DNA of 64,000 nt from Betaproteobacteria bacterium. GTDB taxonomy: Bacteria; Pseudomonadota; Gammaproteobacteria; Burkholderiales; Casimicrobiaceae. This document shows positions 9,185-18,133 of this stretch, piece after piece. A model generated the notes under the pieces. It did not search any database. It was not told where the DNA came from and saw nothing but the letters and a program-made list of their open reading frames with translations. Made by a program: the position numbers and the translations under genes. Location of the stretch: positions 558,001 through 622,000 of the forward strand of contig JAAFJO010000002.1 of assembly GCA_013298145.1 (NCBI GenBank), in the 5' to 3' direction. The stretch's first letter is position 1, and every line of letters begins with the position of its first letter.

Positions 9185-10672
9185 TTACTGCTGCACGCGT
9201 TTCGACGCTGTGGTTGTTTGACCTGCAACCACGTCAGGCTTCGCTGCAGTCTTGGTCGTGTCGACGGTCGATTTCACGACGGGCAGCCCTTTGATCTTGT
9301 TCACCGCTTGCGCGTAGAGGAAGTCTTTCTCGTTACCCCAATCAAAGCCTTTGAGTTTCTTCGCATCTTCGCGAGCCTTGAGAAGCTTCGCTTCTTGCCC
9401 CTCTTCAGTGAGATCGTCGTCCGGGTCGGCTGCGTCGTCCTTCTTCTCATCGCGTCCAACGAGATGACGCGCTAGATCTTTCTCACGCTGCACCTTCGGA
9501 GCGACCACGCCGTCCCAGGTGAGCTGATCGATGGTGATGTCAGCATCGATGCCAGTGCCTTGGATCGAGCGACCGTTTGGCGTGAAATATTTCGAAGTGG
9601 TGAGCTTCATGCCCGTGGTGGACGAAAGCGGAATGATGTTTTGCACCGAACCCTTGCCGAAGGTCGTCATGCCCATCACGGTTGCGCGCTTGTGATCCTG
9701 AAGTGCGCCCGCGACGATTTCCGACGCAGAGGCAGAGCCTGCATTGGTGAGCACTACGAGCGGCACACTCTTCAAAATAGCGGGTGCGCTAGAAACGACA
9801 TCTGGGCCACGCCGCGCGAAGTGCTCGCGGGATGCGGTGTAGCGAACACGTGCGCCTTCAACTCGCCCCTCGGTGTAGACCACCAGCGCGTCTTTCGGCA
9901 AAAACACTGCAGACAAACCAATGGCGGCGTCTAGCAATCCGCCCGGGTTGTTACGCAGATCCAGCACGACGCCTTTCAGCGGCGTTTTCGCGTGTTGTTC
10001 GGAGAGCGCTTTTACGACTTCGCCAACGGTGAGCTCGTTAAACGTCCGCACACGAACATATGAGAATCCCGGCTCGATTTCACGCGCCCGCACTGCCTGC
10101 ACCTTGATTTCCTGGCGCTCCAGCGTGTGGGTGATGGTCGCCTTCTCTTCCTTGCGGTAAATCTCGATGCGTACTTTGGTTCCAGGCATTCCGCGCATGC
10201 GCTCGACGGCCTTTGTGGTGGTCAAGCCGCGCGTGGTTTCGCCGTCAACCTTGGTGATGAGGTCGCCCGCACGAATGCCTGCGCGCGATGCGGGCGTATC
10301 GTCGATGGGGGTGACGACGCGGATGTAGCCGTCTTCGGTGCCGATCTCAATTCCGATGCCGCCGAACTTGCCAGTCGTGGTCGTGCGCATTTCGCGCATG
10401 GCGAGTTCATCAAGGTATGTGGAGTGTGGATCGAGCCCACTCACCATGCCGCTGATCGCCTGATCGATTAGTTTTTTGTCATCAACCGGGATCACGTAAT
10501 CATTTTTGATTCGCGCATACACCTCTGAGAACGCGCGCAGCTCATCGACCGGAATCGTTGAGCGTGCTTCGCGATTAGCGTCTACCGTCAGCGCGAGCGA
10601 CAGCGCAACGCCCAACACGGCACCTGCGCCGATCCATGTGAACTTCTGGGTGTGCCCGGTCTTTAACTTCAT
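9185..10672 (-). CDS. S41 carboxy-terminal processing protease (CtpA-like)
   Basis: This 495-residue exported serine protease begins with a short basic N-terminus and a hydrophobic segment (residues about 12-30) acting as signal or anchor. A PDZ domain follows (GGIGIEIGTEDGY, then SRAGIRAGDLITKVDGE). The S41 catalytic core has LRNNPGG, the nucleophile serine in NAGSASASEIVAGAL and the general-base lysine in TTFGKGSVQ. It cleaves C-terminal tails of periplasmic proteins. The C-terminal 100 residues are charged and low in complexity. Bacterial relatives often follow gpmI and a murein hydrolase activator (EnvC) gene; neither is present here. The gene appears monocistronic. Confidence 0.95.
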   Translation of the reverse strand: MKLKTGHTQKFTWIGAGAVLGVALSLALTVDANREARSTIPVDELRAFSEVYARIKNDYVIPVDDKKLIDQAISGMVSGLDPHSTYLDELAMREMRTTTTGKFGGIGIEIGTEDGYIRVVTPIDDTPASRAGIRAGDLITKVDGETTRGLTTTKAVERMRGMPGTKVRIEIYRKEEKATITHTLERQEIKVQAVRAREIEPGFSYVRVRTFNELTVGEVVKALSEQHAKTPLKGVVLDLRNNPGGLLDAAIGLSAVFLPKDALVVYTEGRVEGARVRYTASREHFARRGPDVVSSAPAILKSVPLVVLTNAGSASASEIVAGALQDHKRATVMGMTTFGKGSVQNIIPLSSTTGMKLTTSKYFTPNGRSIQGTGIDADITIDQLTWDGVVAPKVQREKDLARHLVGRDEKKDDAADPDDDLTEEGQEAKLLKAREDAKKLKGFDWGNEKDFLYAQAVNKIKGLPVVKSTVDTTKTAAKPDVVAGQTTTASKRVQQ

Positions 10673-11070
10673 GAGGCTTTCCTTACGAATATTCGCTGCA
10701 TTACAGCCGCAGCGTTAACGGCATATTAGACGAAGCGTGGACGAAAAGATTCGTCGAACGTCGCAAAGAAGTTCCGGTAGTCGGCACGCGTTGCACAGGC
10801 CACGTGCTCGCGCGTTGCGGAAAAGAAAAAAGGGCGAAAGGCTTGCGCCAATCGCCCTAAATGTCCCGCGTGGGGTCGGGGGAAACCCGCGACGGGGAGG
10901 AAGGCTTCGCGAGAGAGGAGGGAATCAACCAAATCGCGAACTTGCCATACACCTAAGAGTGGGGCGCAATGGAAGAAGTTCAAGCCGGCAATTGATTTCT
11001 GCTGTTTTAGAGCTGGAACTCGAAAATCATGACCGCATTAGCAACGTGAGTACGTCCTGGCCGTCGGAAA
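10673..11070. other. Intergenic, no gene seen
   Basis: About 400 bases between the S41 gene and the PfkB kinase gene, which are both on the minus strand. Apart from the terminator at 10821-10858 I see no RNA gene or repeat. Open frames on either strand lack starts with ribosome binding sites and show no family motif. The promoter of the S41 gene should lie near its left end. Confidence 0.5.
10821..10858 (-). terminator. Rho-independent terminator after PfkB kinase
   Basis: Read on the minus strand, AGGGCGA and TCGCCCT arms close a 14-base loop and are followed by a nine-base T-rich run. It would end transcription coming from the kinase/dut operon. Confidence 0.75.
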
Positions 11071-12009
11071 TCACATCGTTTCGGGCAGCGTCGCAGCGAA
11101 TTGCTCCACCTCAGCGCGCGTGGGGATGCCAACACGCCCGCCGAATCGCGAGCACTTCAGCGCGGCAACGATGCTCGCAAAGCGGATCGCATCGGCGTTC
11201 GCGTGTCCATCCGCCAACGCATAGGCGAGCGCGCCGTGCCAGGTGTCGCCCGCAGCAAGCGTGTCCACTGAGGTGACGGGGATAGCAGCTGCGCGCTGAA
11301 TCGAGTGTCCATCGAACCAAACGACACCCCGTTCACCGAGAGTGACCGCAGACATCGCGTTTCGCCCGCCAAAGGCCTTCATCAACGACGCTTCAGGCGA
11401 GCCAAAACCAAGGTTCTTCAGCATCGGTTCGCTCCACGCCGGGTGCGTCGCTGCGCGGGAAAGCGAAAGCAGCTCTTGCGGCTCACCGCCGTCTGCGTCA
11501 AACACGCTGGGCAGTTTGTATTCGTGCGCGGCATCGAAGAGCGCCATTGCGCCTGGTTTCCAGCGCGAATCGGCGAGCACCGTGTGCATCATCTCGATTT
11601 CGTCAAGGGGCAGCCATGAAGTATCGGGCGGGTAGCCCTGCGAGGGTGCTGAACAAACCAGGCGCTCTCCGCAAGCATCAACAAGGATCGCAGACGTTTT
11701 GGATCGCGCGCCGATAAGTCGGTATACATGCTGAATGTCGACGCGTTCATCGGAGAGCTGCCGCAAAATCTGATCGCCCGTCGGATCGTCGCCCACGCGG
11801 CCCCAGTACTGCGCCGCACCGCTCAGCCGCCGAACGGTGACCGCTGCATTTGCCGCTTGCCCGCCACCGGTGACGATGAAATCGAGCGCGCGAAACTTCG
11901 CGGGTGCTTCGGGGATGTTGTCCACACGAAAAATCTGATCGAGCGTGGCCATGCCGAGACACACCACGCGGCGGCGCTTGTTCGCGGGGTGCAAAAAAAG
12001 TGGCTTCAC
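11071..12009 (-). CDS. PfkB-family sugar kinase
   Basis: This 312-residue ribokinase-fold kinase has the N-terminal substrate-site signature TGGGQAANAAVTVRRLSG near residue 48. The C-terminal signature is SVDTLAAGDTWHGAL, where the usual GAGD is AAGD but the catalytic aspartate is kept. Members phosphorylate sugars or nucleosides with ATP; the substrate here cannot be assigned. It starts seven bases after the dut stop codon, so the two are very probably one transcript, giving a dUTPase plus sugar-kinase pair. A terminator follows at 10821-10858. Confidence 0.9.
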   Translation of the reverse strand: MKPLFLHPANKRRRVVCLGMATLDQIFRVDNIPEAPAKFRALDFIVTGGGQAANAAVTVRRLSGAAQYWGRVGDDPTGDQILRQLSDERVDIQHVYRLIGARSKTSAILVDACGERLVCSAPSQGYPPDTSWLPLDEIEMMHTVLADSRWKPGAMALFDAAHEYKLPSVFDADGGEPQELLSLSRAATHPAWSEPMLKNLGFGSPEASLMKAFGGRNAMSAVTLGERGVVWFDGHSIQRAAAIPVTSVDTLAAGDTWHGALAYALADGHANADAIRFASIVAALKCSRFGGRVGIPTRAEVEQFAATLPETM

Positions 12010-12016
12010 GCGCTAC

Positions 12017-12472
12017 TCACTTCGTTCCGGTGCTGCCAAATCCGCCCGCACCGCGATCGCTCGCGCTGAAATCTGGCACTTCCTGAAACGAGACCTGCTG
12101 CACTGGCACGATGACGAGCTGTGCGATTCGCTCTTGCGGATTGATCGTGAAGCTCGGGCCGCCCGGCGCGTTGCGATTCCACACGCTCACCATCAGCTCG
12201 CCCTGATAGTCGCTATCGATGAGTCCCACCAGGTTACCCAGCACGATGCCGTGTTTGTGCCCCAAGCCCGAGCGAGGCAGGATCAGCGCCGCATAACCGG
12301 GGTCAGCGATGTGGATGGCGATACCCGTGGGCACGAGTGTTGTCTCACCCGGTGCAAGCGCAAGCGGCGCATCGATGCAGGCGCGCAAGTCGAGCCCCGC
12401 AGAGCCCTGCGTGGCGTAGGCTGGAAGATGGGCGCGAGCTGACTCGCGTAACACTTTGAATTGGATTTGCAT
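12017..12472 (-). CDS. dut: dUTP diphosphatase
   Basis: This 151-residue trimeric dUTPase converts dUTP to dUMP and pyrophosphate, keeping uracil out of DNA and feeding dTMP synthesis. All five family motifs are present: AGLDLRA; PRSGLG; the uracil-binding segment [26 protein letters not shown]; and the C-terminal [10 protein letters not shown] arm that closes over the active site. Length is normal for the bacterial enzyme. It is the first gene of a two-gene unit with the PfkB kinase. The ATG at 12472 begins MQIQFKVL, where homology normally starts. Confidence 0.97.
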   Translation of the reverse strand: MQIQFKVLRESARAHLPAYATQGSAGLDLRACIDAPLALAPGETTLVPTGIAIHIADPGYAALILPRSGLGHKHGIVLGNLVGLIDSDYQGELMVSVWNRNAPGGPSFTINPQERIAQLVIVPVQQVSFQEVPDFSASDRGAGGFGSTGTK

Positions 12473-12863
12473 GGCGGGGCCGCGCGCTCGCGCAGGTAAT
12501 TGGTTTCACCTGCGATTTTGCCTAAGGTGTGGCTTGGTCCGAGGTAGCCTGTACCGCGTGCTGCCCCAGAAAACTCGGTGGAAGCACATGAAGCCACGCG
12601 CGCGCCGAAATTCACAGAGAGCCCGACTCCCTAGACACACGAAAAAGTCTTCGGGCTCTAGTAAAAACTCTACCGAATCGCAGCGTGGGTTGGGGCAAGC
12701 GTTCGATAAATAAGGAACTAGAGAGCTTGACTTTATTCTCGCTAGCCCTGTTTGTTACAGGGATACGTGTTAAAACCTGCTCTTTAACGCGAGTGGTATT
12801 CACCGGTAACAGGCCGCCGATACGAGCGTACTTAACTCGCAAAACGAACTCGCGATCTTCGCG
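12473..12863. other. Intergenic, no gene; holds element copy C
   Basis: 391 bases between the dut start and the end of the response regulator gene, both on the minus strand. Small open frames have no support. It contains the CTAGCCC/TACG element at 12742-12767, and the dut promoter is expected near the left end. I see no tRNA or clear terminator apart from the hairpin inside the element. Confidence 0.5.
12742..12767. repeat. Intergenic CTAGCCC/TACG element, copy C
   Basis: CTAGCCC and TACG at the same 26-base span as copies A and B. Here the inner part forms a perfect hairpin, CCCTGT-TTGTT-ACAGGG. It shares GGGATACGT with copy B. Confidence 0.5.
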
Positions 12864-14237
12864 TTAGACGCCCGCCTTGACCGCTTCCTTAAACATCGCC
12901 GGCTCTAAGTTGTGACGCTGCAGAAGTTTGTAGAACTCGGTGCGGTTTCGGCCCGCCATTTGCGCGGCTTGCGCGGCGTTGCCAGCGGTGAGCTTCAGAA
13001 TGCGAACCAAGTAATCGCGTTCAAACGACTTGCGGGCGGTTTCGAACGAGACGAGTGGCGATTGCGCATCATCCAGGCTCGTTCGCACGAGCGATAGCGG
13101 GATCACGTTGGTCGTCGAAAGTGCGACCGCTTGTTCGAGCAGGTTTTCAAGTTGGCGAACGTTGCCGGGCCACGGCGCGCCGACGACGGCGGCCAGGGCT
13201 TCGGGCGCGAGCGTTGGCAGCGGCTTTCGATAGCGCGTAGAGATCTTTTTCAGGAAATGCTGGACGAGCGCTGGAATGTCTTCGCGCCGCTCAGAAAGCG
13301 AAGGCAGTTTGAGCGCTACAACGTTGAGGCGATAGAACAAATCTTCACGGAACGAGCGATCAGCGCGCATGGCGTCAAGGTTTCGATGCGTCGCCGACAC
13401 GATGCGAACATCAATCGGCATCGTTTGCGCTGAACCCACCGGGCGCACCGCGCTCTCCTGCAAAACGCGCAGCAGCTTCGCCTGAAGCGCGAGCGGCATA
13501 TCGCCAATTTCGTCTAAGAAAAGCGTGCCGCCGTTCGCCGATTGGAATAGACCGGGTGACGACGCGGTTGCGCCCGTAAATGCGCCTTTGGCGTAGCCGA
13601 ACAATTCACTTTCGAGCAAGTTTTCTGGAATGGCCGCGCAGTTGATTGCCATGAATGGCTTTTCCGCACGTGAACTCGCGGCATGAATGGCTCGTGCGAG
13701 AAGCTCTTTGCCTGTGCCGGATTCGCCAAGGATCAACACTGAGGCCATCGAATCGGCGACTAGGCGCGCGCGGCGCAGCAAGTCTTCCATTTTCGAGCTG
13801 CGCGTAATGATGTGTGAGCGCCAAGCGTCTGCGGGAGATTCCGAAGTTTGGGCGCTCGAGGCTGCAGTTTCACCGGCGACGGCAGCGGCCTGCGCAACTT
13901 TCTGCAACAAGTCGGGCGGATCGAACGGTTTGGTGAGAAATCCGAACACGCCGCGCTGCGTGGCGGCAACCGCATCGGGAATCGTGCCGTGGGCGGTGAG
14001 AATGATCACGGGCAGCGTCGGATGCTGGGCATTGATTTGTTCGAAAAGCTGCATGCCATCGATGCCCGGCATACGCAAATCGGTGATAACCACCGACGGG
14101 CGCGAAATAGCGATCTGCGCGAGCGCAACCTCGCCACTTTCAGCACTTTTCACACGATAGCCCGCAGCCGTAAGGCGCAGGCCAATCAGTTTGAGCAAAT
14201 CGGGATCGTCGTCAACGAGAAGAATTTCAGCAGCCAT
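12864..14237 (-). CDS. glrR: Sigma-54-dependent response regulator, GlrR/QseF type
   Basis: 457 residues in three parts. The receiver domain has the acidic pocket DDD at 9-11 and phospho-acceptor Asp53 (VVITDLRMPG). The AAA+ domain has Walker A GESGTGKELL, the sigma-54 contact loop GAFTGA and an R-finger region. The C-terminal Fis-type HTH is AAQAAQMAGRNRTEFYKLLQ. When phosphorylated it should activate RNA polymerase carrying sigma-54. It is last in an operon with a lipoprotein (12 bases upstream) and a histidine kinase. That order is the one of glrK-qseG-glrR in enterobacteria, which supports this assignment over generic NtrC. Known enterobacterial targets such as the GlmY small RNA cannot be assumed here. 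Confidence 0.88.
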   Translation of the reverse strand: MAAEILLVDDDPDLLKLIGLRLTAAGYRVKSAESGEVALAQIAISRPSVVITDLRMPGIDGMQLFEQINAQHPTLPVIILTAHGTIPDAVAATQRGVFGFLTKPFDPPDLLQKVAQAAAVAGETAASSAQTSESPADAWRSHIITRSSKMEDLLRRARLVADSMASVLILGESGTGKELLARAIHAASSRAEKPFMAINCAAIPENLLESELFGYAKGAFTGATASSPGLFQSANGGTLFLDEIGDMPLALQAKLLRVLQESAVRPVGSAQTMPIDVRIVSATHRNLDAMRADRSFREDLFYRLNVVALKLPSLSERREDIPALVQHFLKKISTRYRKPLPTLAPEALAAVVGAPWPGNVRQLENLLEQAVALSTTNVIPLSLVRTSLDDAQSPLVSFETARKSFERDYLVRILKLTAGNAAQAAQMAGRNRTEFYKLLQRHNLEPAMFKEAVKAGV

Positions 14238-14249
14238 GGTGTCTGTACC

Positions 14250-14879
14250 TCAATTGCGCCTACGGTCGCGATCCAGTAATTGCTTTTCGATCGCTTTGAG
14301 TGCGTCGAGCTTTTGTTGTAACTCTTCAACTTTTTTCGCCTGTTCGCGCACCTGGCGATTGCGTTCACCGATTTGCGCCAAGAGCATCTCAGCGACCGGG
14401 CGAATCGGATGCGACGCGGCGAGCCCGCCCACCTTGCCAACAAGCGGCTCTAGTAGCCCTTGCAGCCGCGTGTCATCGGCGGTTGCGTTTGCGGAGAGGG
14501 AAGAGATGAGCGCGAGCCGAATGCGATTGTTTGCCGAGCGATCACGGTTGAATGCGGTTTGCGCCGCGGCGAGCTCTTTGCGTGCGTCTTCAGCGTTACC
14601 GTTGCTCAGCCGAGCCAGTTCTAAGAGAAGCGCCAGCGCTTGATCTTGATCTTCTGGAAGACGAATCGGCTCAGGGGCCGGTTTCGCCTCCACCACTTTT
14701 TCTACTTCAACATAGATCGGCACATACACCGTCTCCGTCACCACTTGCGGTTGCGTCAACCGGTTAATGACAGGAATTTCAGGCGCGACAGCACAACCGC
14801 CGAGCGTGAGCACGAGCACCGCGCCGCCGAGCATGCGTGCGCGCGCGCCCATGAGGACTCTAAATAAACGATTCGCCAA
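14250..14879 (-). CDS. Outer-membrane lipoprotein between kinase and regulator (QseG-like)
   Basis: 209 residues with a lipobox: hydrophobic MLGGAVLVLTLGGC, acylated cysteine at 29 if the first ATG is used. A Pro/Glu-rich stretch follows, then an alpha-helical domain, ending in a predicted coiled coil (ERNRQVREQAKKVEELQQKL). In enterobacteria QseG sits in the outer membrane and contacts the GlrK/QseE kinase; position and architecture suggest the same here. Its start overlaps the kinase gene by 20 bases, indicating translational coupling. Sequence similarity to QseG itself is not something I can verify by eye, so the symbol is left blank. Confidence 0.75.
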   Translation of the reverse strand: MANRLFRVLMGARARMLGGAVLVLTLGGCAVAPEIPVINRLTQPQVVTETVYVPIYVEVEKVVEAKPAPEPIRLPEDQDQALALLLELARLSNGNAEDARKELAAAQTAFNRDRSANNRIRLALISSLSANATADDTRLQGLLEPLVGKVGGLAASHPIRPVAEMLLAQIGERNRQVREQAKKVEELQQKLDALKAIEKQLLDRDRRRN

Positions 14880-16329
14880 TTTGCGTCTCTTCCTGCAGTG
14901 TGCGGCTCGGCTGCGTCATTGGCAGCCGAACTCTGAATTTTCCGTGCGGCTGGCCCGCGTCGACCACGTAGACGCTACCACGGTGTGCGAGCACATACTC
15001 TTTAACAATGGCGAGACCGAGCCCCGTCCCTTTTACTTTGCCGTTTGCGCTCGCTTCGCCACGGTAAAACGATTCAAAAATTTTCTCTTGTTCCTCGGCT
15101 GCGATGCCAGGCCCATCATCTTCCACATCGATTTGCAGAAAATCGCCGTCCTCAGCCGTACTGACGCGAACTTTGCCACCGCGCGGCGTGTACTTAATTG
15201 CGTTCGACACCAGATTATCCAGCACTACACGCAGTTGCTCGCGATCCGCTTCGAGCGACGCGGGCGCAATACTGCAATCAACCGATATCGCGCGCGAAAG
15301 CATTTCGAGTCGATGCTCACTCACGACTCGCTCAATGATCGGTTCAATCGCAATTGATTCGATCTTGAGCGGTGCGGCGCTGCGGTGTTGTTGATACGAC
15401 AGCAAATCCTCGATCAAACGCTGCAGCGACACGGTGTTGTCACGAATGATCCGAACCACATCAGTTTGCTGCTTCGACATCTCTCCGACAATCCGATCAT
15501 TCAAAAGTTCGGAGCCTTCTCGCACGGCGGTGAGCGGTGTTTTTAATTCGTGCGAAACGTGGCGAAGAAATCGCGTTTGATGGGTTTCAAGCTCAAGGAG
15601 GCGCCGGCGTAACCAATCGAGCCGCTCGCCGAGCGAGCGCAGATCGCGTGGCCCGCGAATGCTGATGGTTTCTCCAAATTCGCCGCGACCTAACTTACGG
15701 ATACTGCGATCAATGTTTCGCAGAGGGCGGGCAATCAAAATCGAGAACCCCACGGCGAGCAAAAGCGCGGTAATCGCGGCTACACCCAAAAACCAAGGCC
15801 AGTTCTCGCGAGTACGTGCGGCCAGCGCACGCAGCGTCACCACCTCGCGTTCGGTCACCCGCGAAAGCATCGCTGCGGCTTGCGCGGTCGTGTCAAACAA
15901 ATCCGCCGCGGTTTCGACGAGTTTCGGGCGCTCAGAGACTTCAGGGATCCCGAAACGCAAAGCCTCCGCAAGCTGCGCGCGCGGCTTCGCAATCTGTTTC
16001 AGCGCATTTCGTTCATCATCGGTTAGCGGCAGCGCATACGAGCGAATCATCGTTTGCTCAAGCTGAGCATCAAGGCGCTTGTAGTTATCAATCAGTGTCG
16101 CGTCTTCGAGCACCACCGATTGGCGCACGGCGCGCTCCATCTTTCCCGCGATGTCGCGCAATTCGCGCGATGCAACGCTCGCCGCCTCCGCCTCACGCAC
16201 GGAAAGCTGAGATCGCTTCGCTAATGCGTCCAAACCGAGCGCGAGATCAGCCAGCGCCACCACCAAAGGAACGGCGGAGAGCACGAAGCACGCGAGGATG
16301 ACGTTGGTTAAGGAGCGCGGGAAATACAC
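14860..16329 (-). CDS. glrK: Sensor histidine kinase, GlrK/QseE type
   Basis: 489 residues. TM1 is at about 8-34. A helical periplasmic region runs to about 180, followed by TM2 (WPWFLGVAAITALLLAVGFS). Next come a HAMP segment, the HisKA domain with phospho-acceptor His260 (FLRHVSHELKTPL), and an HATPase domain with N box DNLVSNAIKYTP, G1 DDGPGIA and G2 GTGLGLAIVKEY. It should autophosphorylate and signal to the sigma-54 regulator two genes downstream. It is the first gene of the operon and is divergent from folA, the two starts being 76 bases apart. Confidence 0.88.
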   Translation of the reverse strand: MYFPRSLTNVILACFVLSAVPLVVALADLALGLDALAKRSQLSVREAEAASVASRELRDIAGKMERAVRQSVVLEDATLIDNYKRLDAQLEQTMIRSYALPLTDDERNALKQIAKPRAQLAEALRFGIPEVSERPKLVETAADLFDTTAQAAAMLSRVTEREVVTLRALAARTRENWPWFLGVAAITALLLAVGFSILIARPLRNIDRSIRKLGRGEFGETISIRGPRDLRSLGERLDWLRRRLLELETHQTRFLRHVSHELKTPLTAVREGSELLNDRIVGEMSKQQTDVVRIIRDNTVSLQRLIEDLLSYQQHRSAAPLKIESIAIEPIIERVVSEHRLEMLSRAISVDCSIAPASLEADREQLRVVLDNLVSNAIKYTPRGGKVRVSTAEDGDFLQIDVEDDGPGIAAEEQEKIFESFYRGEASANGKVKGTGLGLAIVKEYVLAHRGSVYVVDAGQPHGKFRVRLPMTQPSRTLQEETQIGESFI

Positions 16330-16405
16330 CGCACCATTCTAAGGAAAGCCAACCCAAGTGCCGAAGACAGGCGCGCGCGGCGAGCGCTCTCGTAGAATTT
16401 CACGC

Positions 16406-16918
16406 ATGTCTTCACCCCCTCGACCGCGTCTCGCGCTCATTGCAGCGGTCGCACGCAACGGCATCATCGGCAAAGACGGCAAGCTGCCGTGGCACCTGTC
16501 GGGTGACCTCAAATACTTCAAGTCCCTCACCAGCGGTAAGCGCATCATCATGGGACGACGCACTTGGCAATCGTTCCCTCGGCCGCTGCCCAATCGCGAA
16601 CACGTCGTCGTCAGTTCACAAGCGCTCTCTTTGCCGCCTGGTGTCATCCTGGTTCGACGCCTTGCCGATGCGCTTTCCATCCCTCAGCCAACTGAACCGG
16701 TGTTTGTGATCGGTGGAAATGCGCTCTACGCCGAAGCGCTGGGCGTGGCAGATGATCTGTTCTTGACCGAGCTTGCCGTTGACGCCGTGGGCGACACCGT
16801 GTTTCCGCATTGGGATCGCGCGCAGTTTGTGGAGCGCTCGCGAAACGCTGCCGAAGAGATTGACACCGCCGCAGGTGCGGCCATCCGCTACGACTTCGTT
16901 CACTACGCCCGTCGATGA
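16406..16918 (+). CDS. folA: Dihydrofolate reductase
   Basis: 170 residues from the ATG at 16406. A GTG at 16358 in the same frame would add 16 residues that do not look like the family. Characteristic parts are LALIAAVARNGIIGKDGKLP with the following WHL, the NADPH-binding GKRIIMGRRTWQS, and FVIGGNALYAEAL. The acidic active-site residue in the second helix is present (SGDLKYFK). It reduces dihydrofolate to tetrahydrofolate for thymidylate and purine synthesis. Its stop codon overlaps the azlC start (ATGA). The coupling of folA to an amino-acid exporter pair is unusual to me and probably reflects shared transcription only. Confidence 0.95.
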   Translation: MSSPPRPRLALIAAVARNGIIGKDGKLPWHLSGDLKYFKSLTSGKRIIMGRRTWQSFPRPLPNREHVVVSSQALSLPPGVILVRRLADALSIPQPTEPVFVIGGNALYAEALGVADDLFLTELAVDAVGDTVFPHWDRAQFVERSRNAAEEIDTAAGAAIRYDFVHYARR

Positions 16919-17661
16919 ATCATCAAAGCTCATTGCCTACTGCTCACGAAGCAAGCGCGCGCGATGCGTTCATCGCTGGTTTCAAGCAATGTGTGGTGCT
17001 AACGCCTTCCTACATTCCGTTTGGGCTGGTCTGTGGGGTGGCTGCCGTGCAGGCGGGGCTTGGCGAGTTGGGCGCAATCGCGCTCGCTGCGTTTGCCTTT
17101 GCGGGTTCGTCGCAAGCGGTGCTCACGCAGTTCATCGCGAGCGGTGCGCCGCTTGCGATCGCCATTCTTTCGGGCTTGGTAGTAAATTTGCGCATGGCGG
17201 TGTACAGCGCCGCGATTTCGCAGCGAATTTCCAACGCGACGCGCCGCGAACGCGTGCTTTGGGCGGCGTTTTTGGTGGATCAAACGTTCTTGTTTGACGA
17301 ACAACGGCATGCGCGAGGGCTCTTCAAAGCGCACCCGCTCGCTTTTTTTCTGGGCTGTTCAGCGATCCTATGGCCGACTTGGATCGCCACCAACACCGCT
17401 GGCGCATTCTTGGGCGCAAAATTGCCACCGACTTGGCAGCTCGAATTCACGATTCCGCTTTCGTTTATCGCAATGGTGGTACCGCTACTTAAATCGAGTG
17501 GGCAGACTGGCGCGGCGATCGCGGGCGGTGCCGCGGGCGCACTGCTTTTCGCGCTGCCGCTGAAACTTGGACTCATCGCCGCTTGCTTCATTGGAGCCAT
17601 GGTGGGGCTCGTCATTGACGCGCTGCTCGCGATGCGCGCTGTGCGTGGGGGCAAATCATGA
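16915..17661 (+). CDS. azlC: AzlC-family branched-chain amino acid exporter, large subunit
   Basis: This 248-residue multi-pass membrane protein has the AzlC features: an early FKQCVVLTPSYIPFGLVCGV segment, GSSQAVLTQFIASG, and VNLRMAVYSAAIS. In characterised bacteria AzlC and AzlD together export branched-chain amino acids or analogues such as azaleucine. It overlaps folA and azlD by four bases on either side, so expression is coupled. No regulator of the usual Lrp/AzlB type is adjacent. Confidence 0.9.
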   Translation: MNHQSSLPTAHEASARDAFIAGFKQCVVLTPSYIPFGLVCGVAAVQAGLGELGAIALAAFAFAGSSQAVLTQFIASGAPLAIAILSGLVVNLRMAVYSAAISQRISNATRRERVLWAAFLVDQTFLFDEQRHARGLFKAHPLAFFLGCSAILWPTWIATNTAGAFLGAKLPPTWQLEFTIPLSFIAMVVPLLKSSGQTGAAIAGGAAGALLFALPLKLGLIAACFIGAMVGLVIDALLAMRAVRGGKS

Positions 17662-17999
17662 CCTCTCAATTTTGGGGCACGCCGGAAGGCTGGATTGCAA
17701 TTGCCGGGCTCGCCATTGGCACCTTCCTGATTCGCTATTCCTTCATCGGATTTTTCGCAGGCAAGCGCCTGCCGCCAAAGTTTGAGCGCGCATTGCAGTT
17801 AGCCGTACCGGCCATCTTCGCGGCGATTGTCGTGCCGCTGGTGGTGATGAATCAGTCGCACGTCGATCTCAACGCGCGTTGGCCGCACATGATCGCGGCT
17901 CTGGTGACGGGGTTAGTCGCCTGGTGGCGTGGAGGGATGATGCTGCCAATCGTCGCCGGAATGAGTACGCTTTATTTGATTGAGTTTGTCCTCAGATAA
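17658..17999 (+). CDS. azlD: AzlD-family small subunit of amino acid exporter
   Basis: This 113-residue, mostly hydrophobic protein has about four membrane segments (IAGLAIGTFLIRYSFIGF near the start; PAIFAAIVVPLVVM in the middle). Length and position directly after azlC are typical of the small partner in the AzlCD exporter. The ATGA overlap with azlC indicates coupled translation, and it is the last gene of the folA-azlC-azlD unit. Confidence 0.9.
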   Translation: MTSQFWGTPEGWIAIAGLAIGTFLIRYSFIGFFAGKRLPPKFERALQLAVPAIFAAIVVPLVVMNQSHVDLNARWPHMIAALVTGLVAWWRGGMMLPIVAGMSTLYLIEFVLR

Positions 18000-18071
18000 T
18001 CCACCTAGAGCGCTCATTCTATTAGGGCTATGGCTTTGTTTTTACAATAGCGAACTATGTAAAAAACAGCC

Positions 18072-18098
18072 GCTAGCCCCGTTTAAAGTTCGGCTAGC
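18072..18098. repeat. Intergenic inverted repeat with GCTAGCC arms
   Basis: GCTAGCC (18072-18078) and GGCTAGC (18092-18098) flank 13 bases in the 134-base gap after azlD. The 10-mer CGCTAGCCCC at its left also occurs, reversed, at 59345-59354. It may be a relative of the CTAGCCC elements elsewhere in the window. A weak terminator role for the azl operon is possible, but there is no T run. Confidence 0.4.
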
Positions 18099-18133
18099 AG
18101 CATTAAGCAATATTTTCAGAGCTGAGAATTGCA

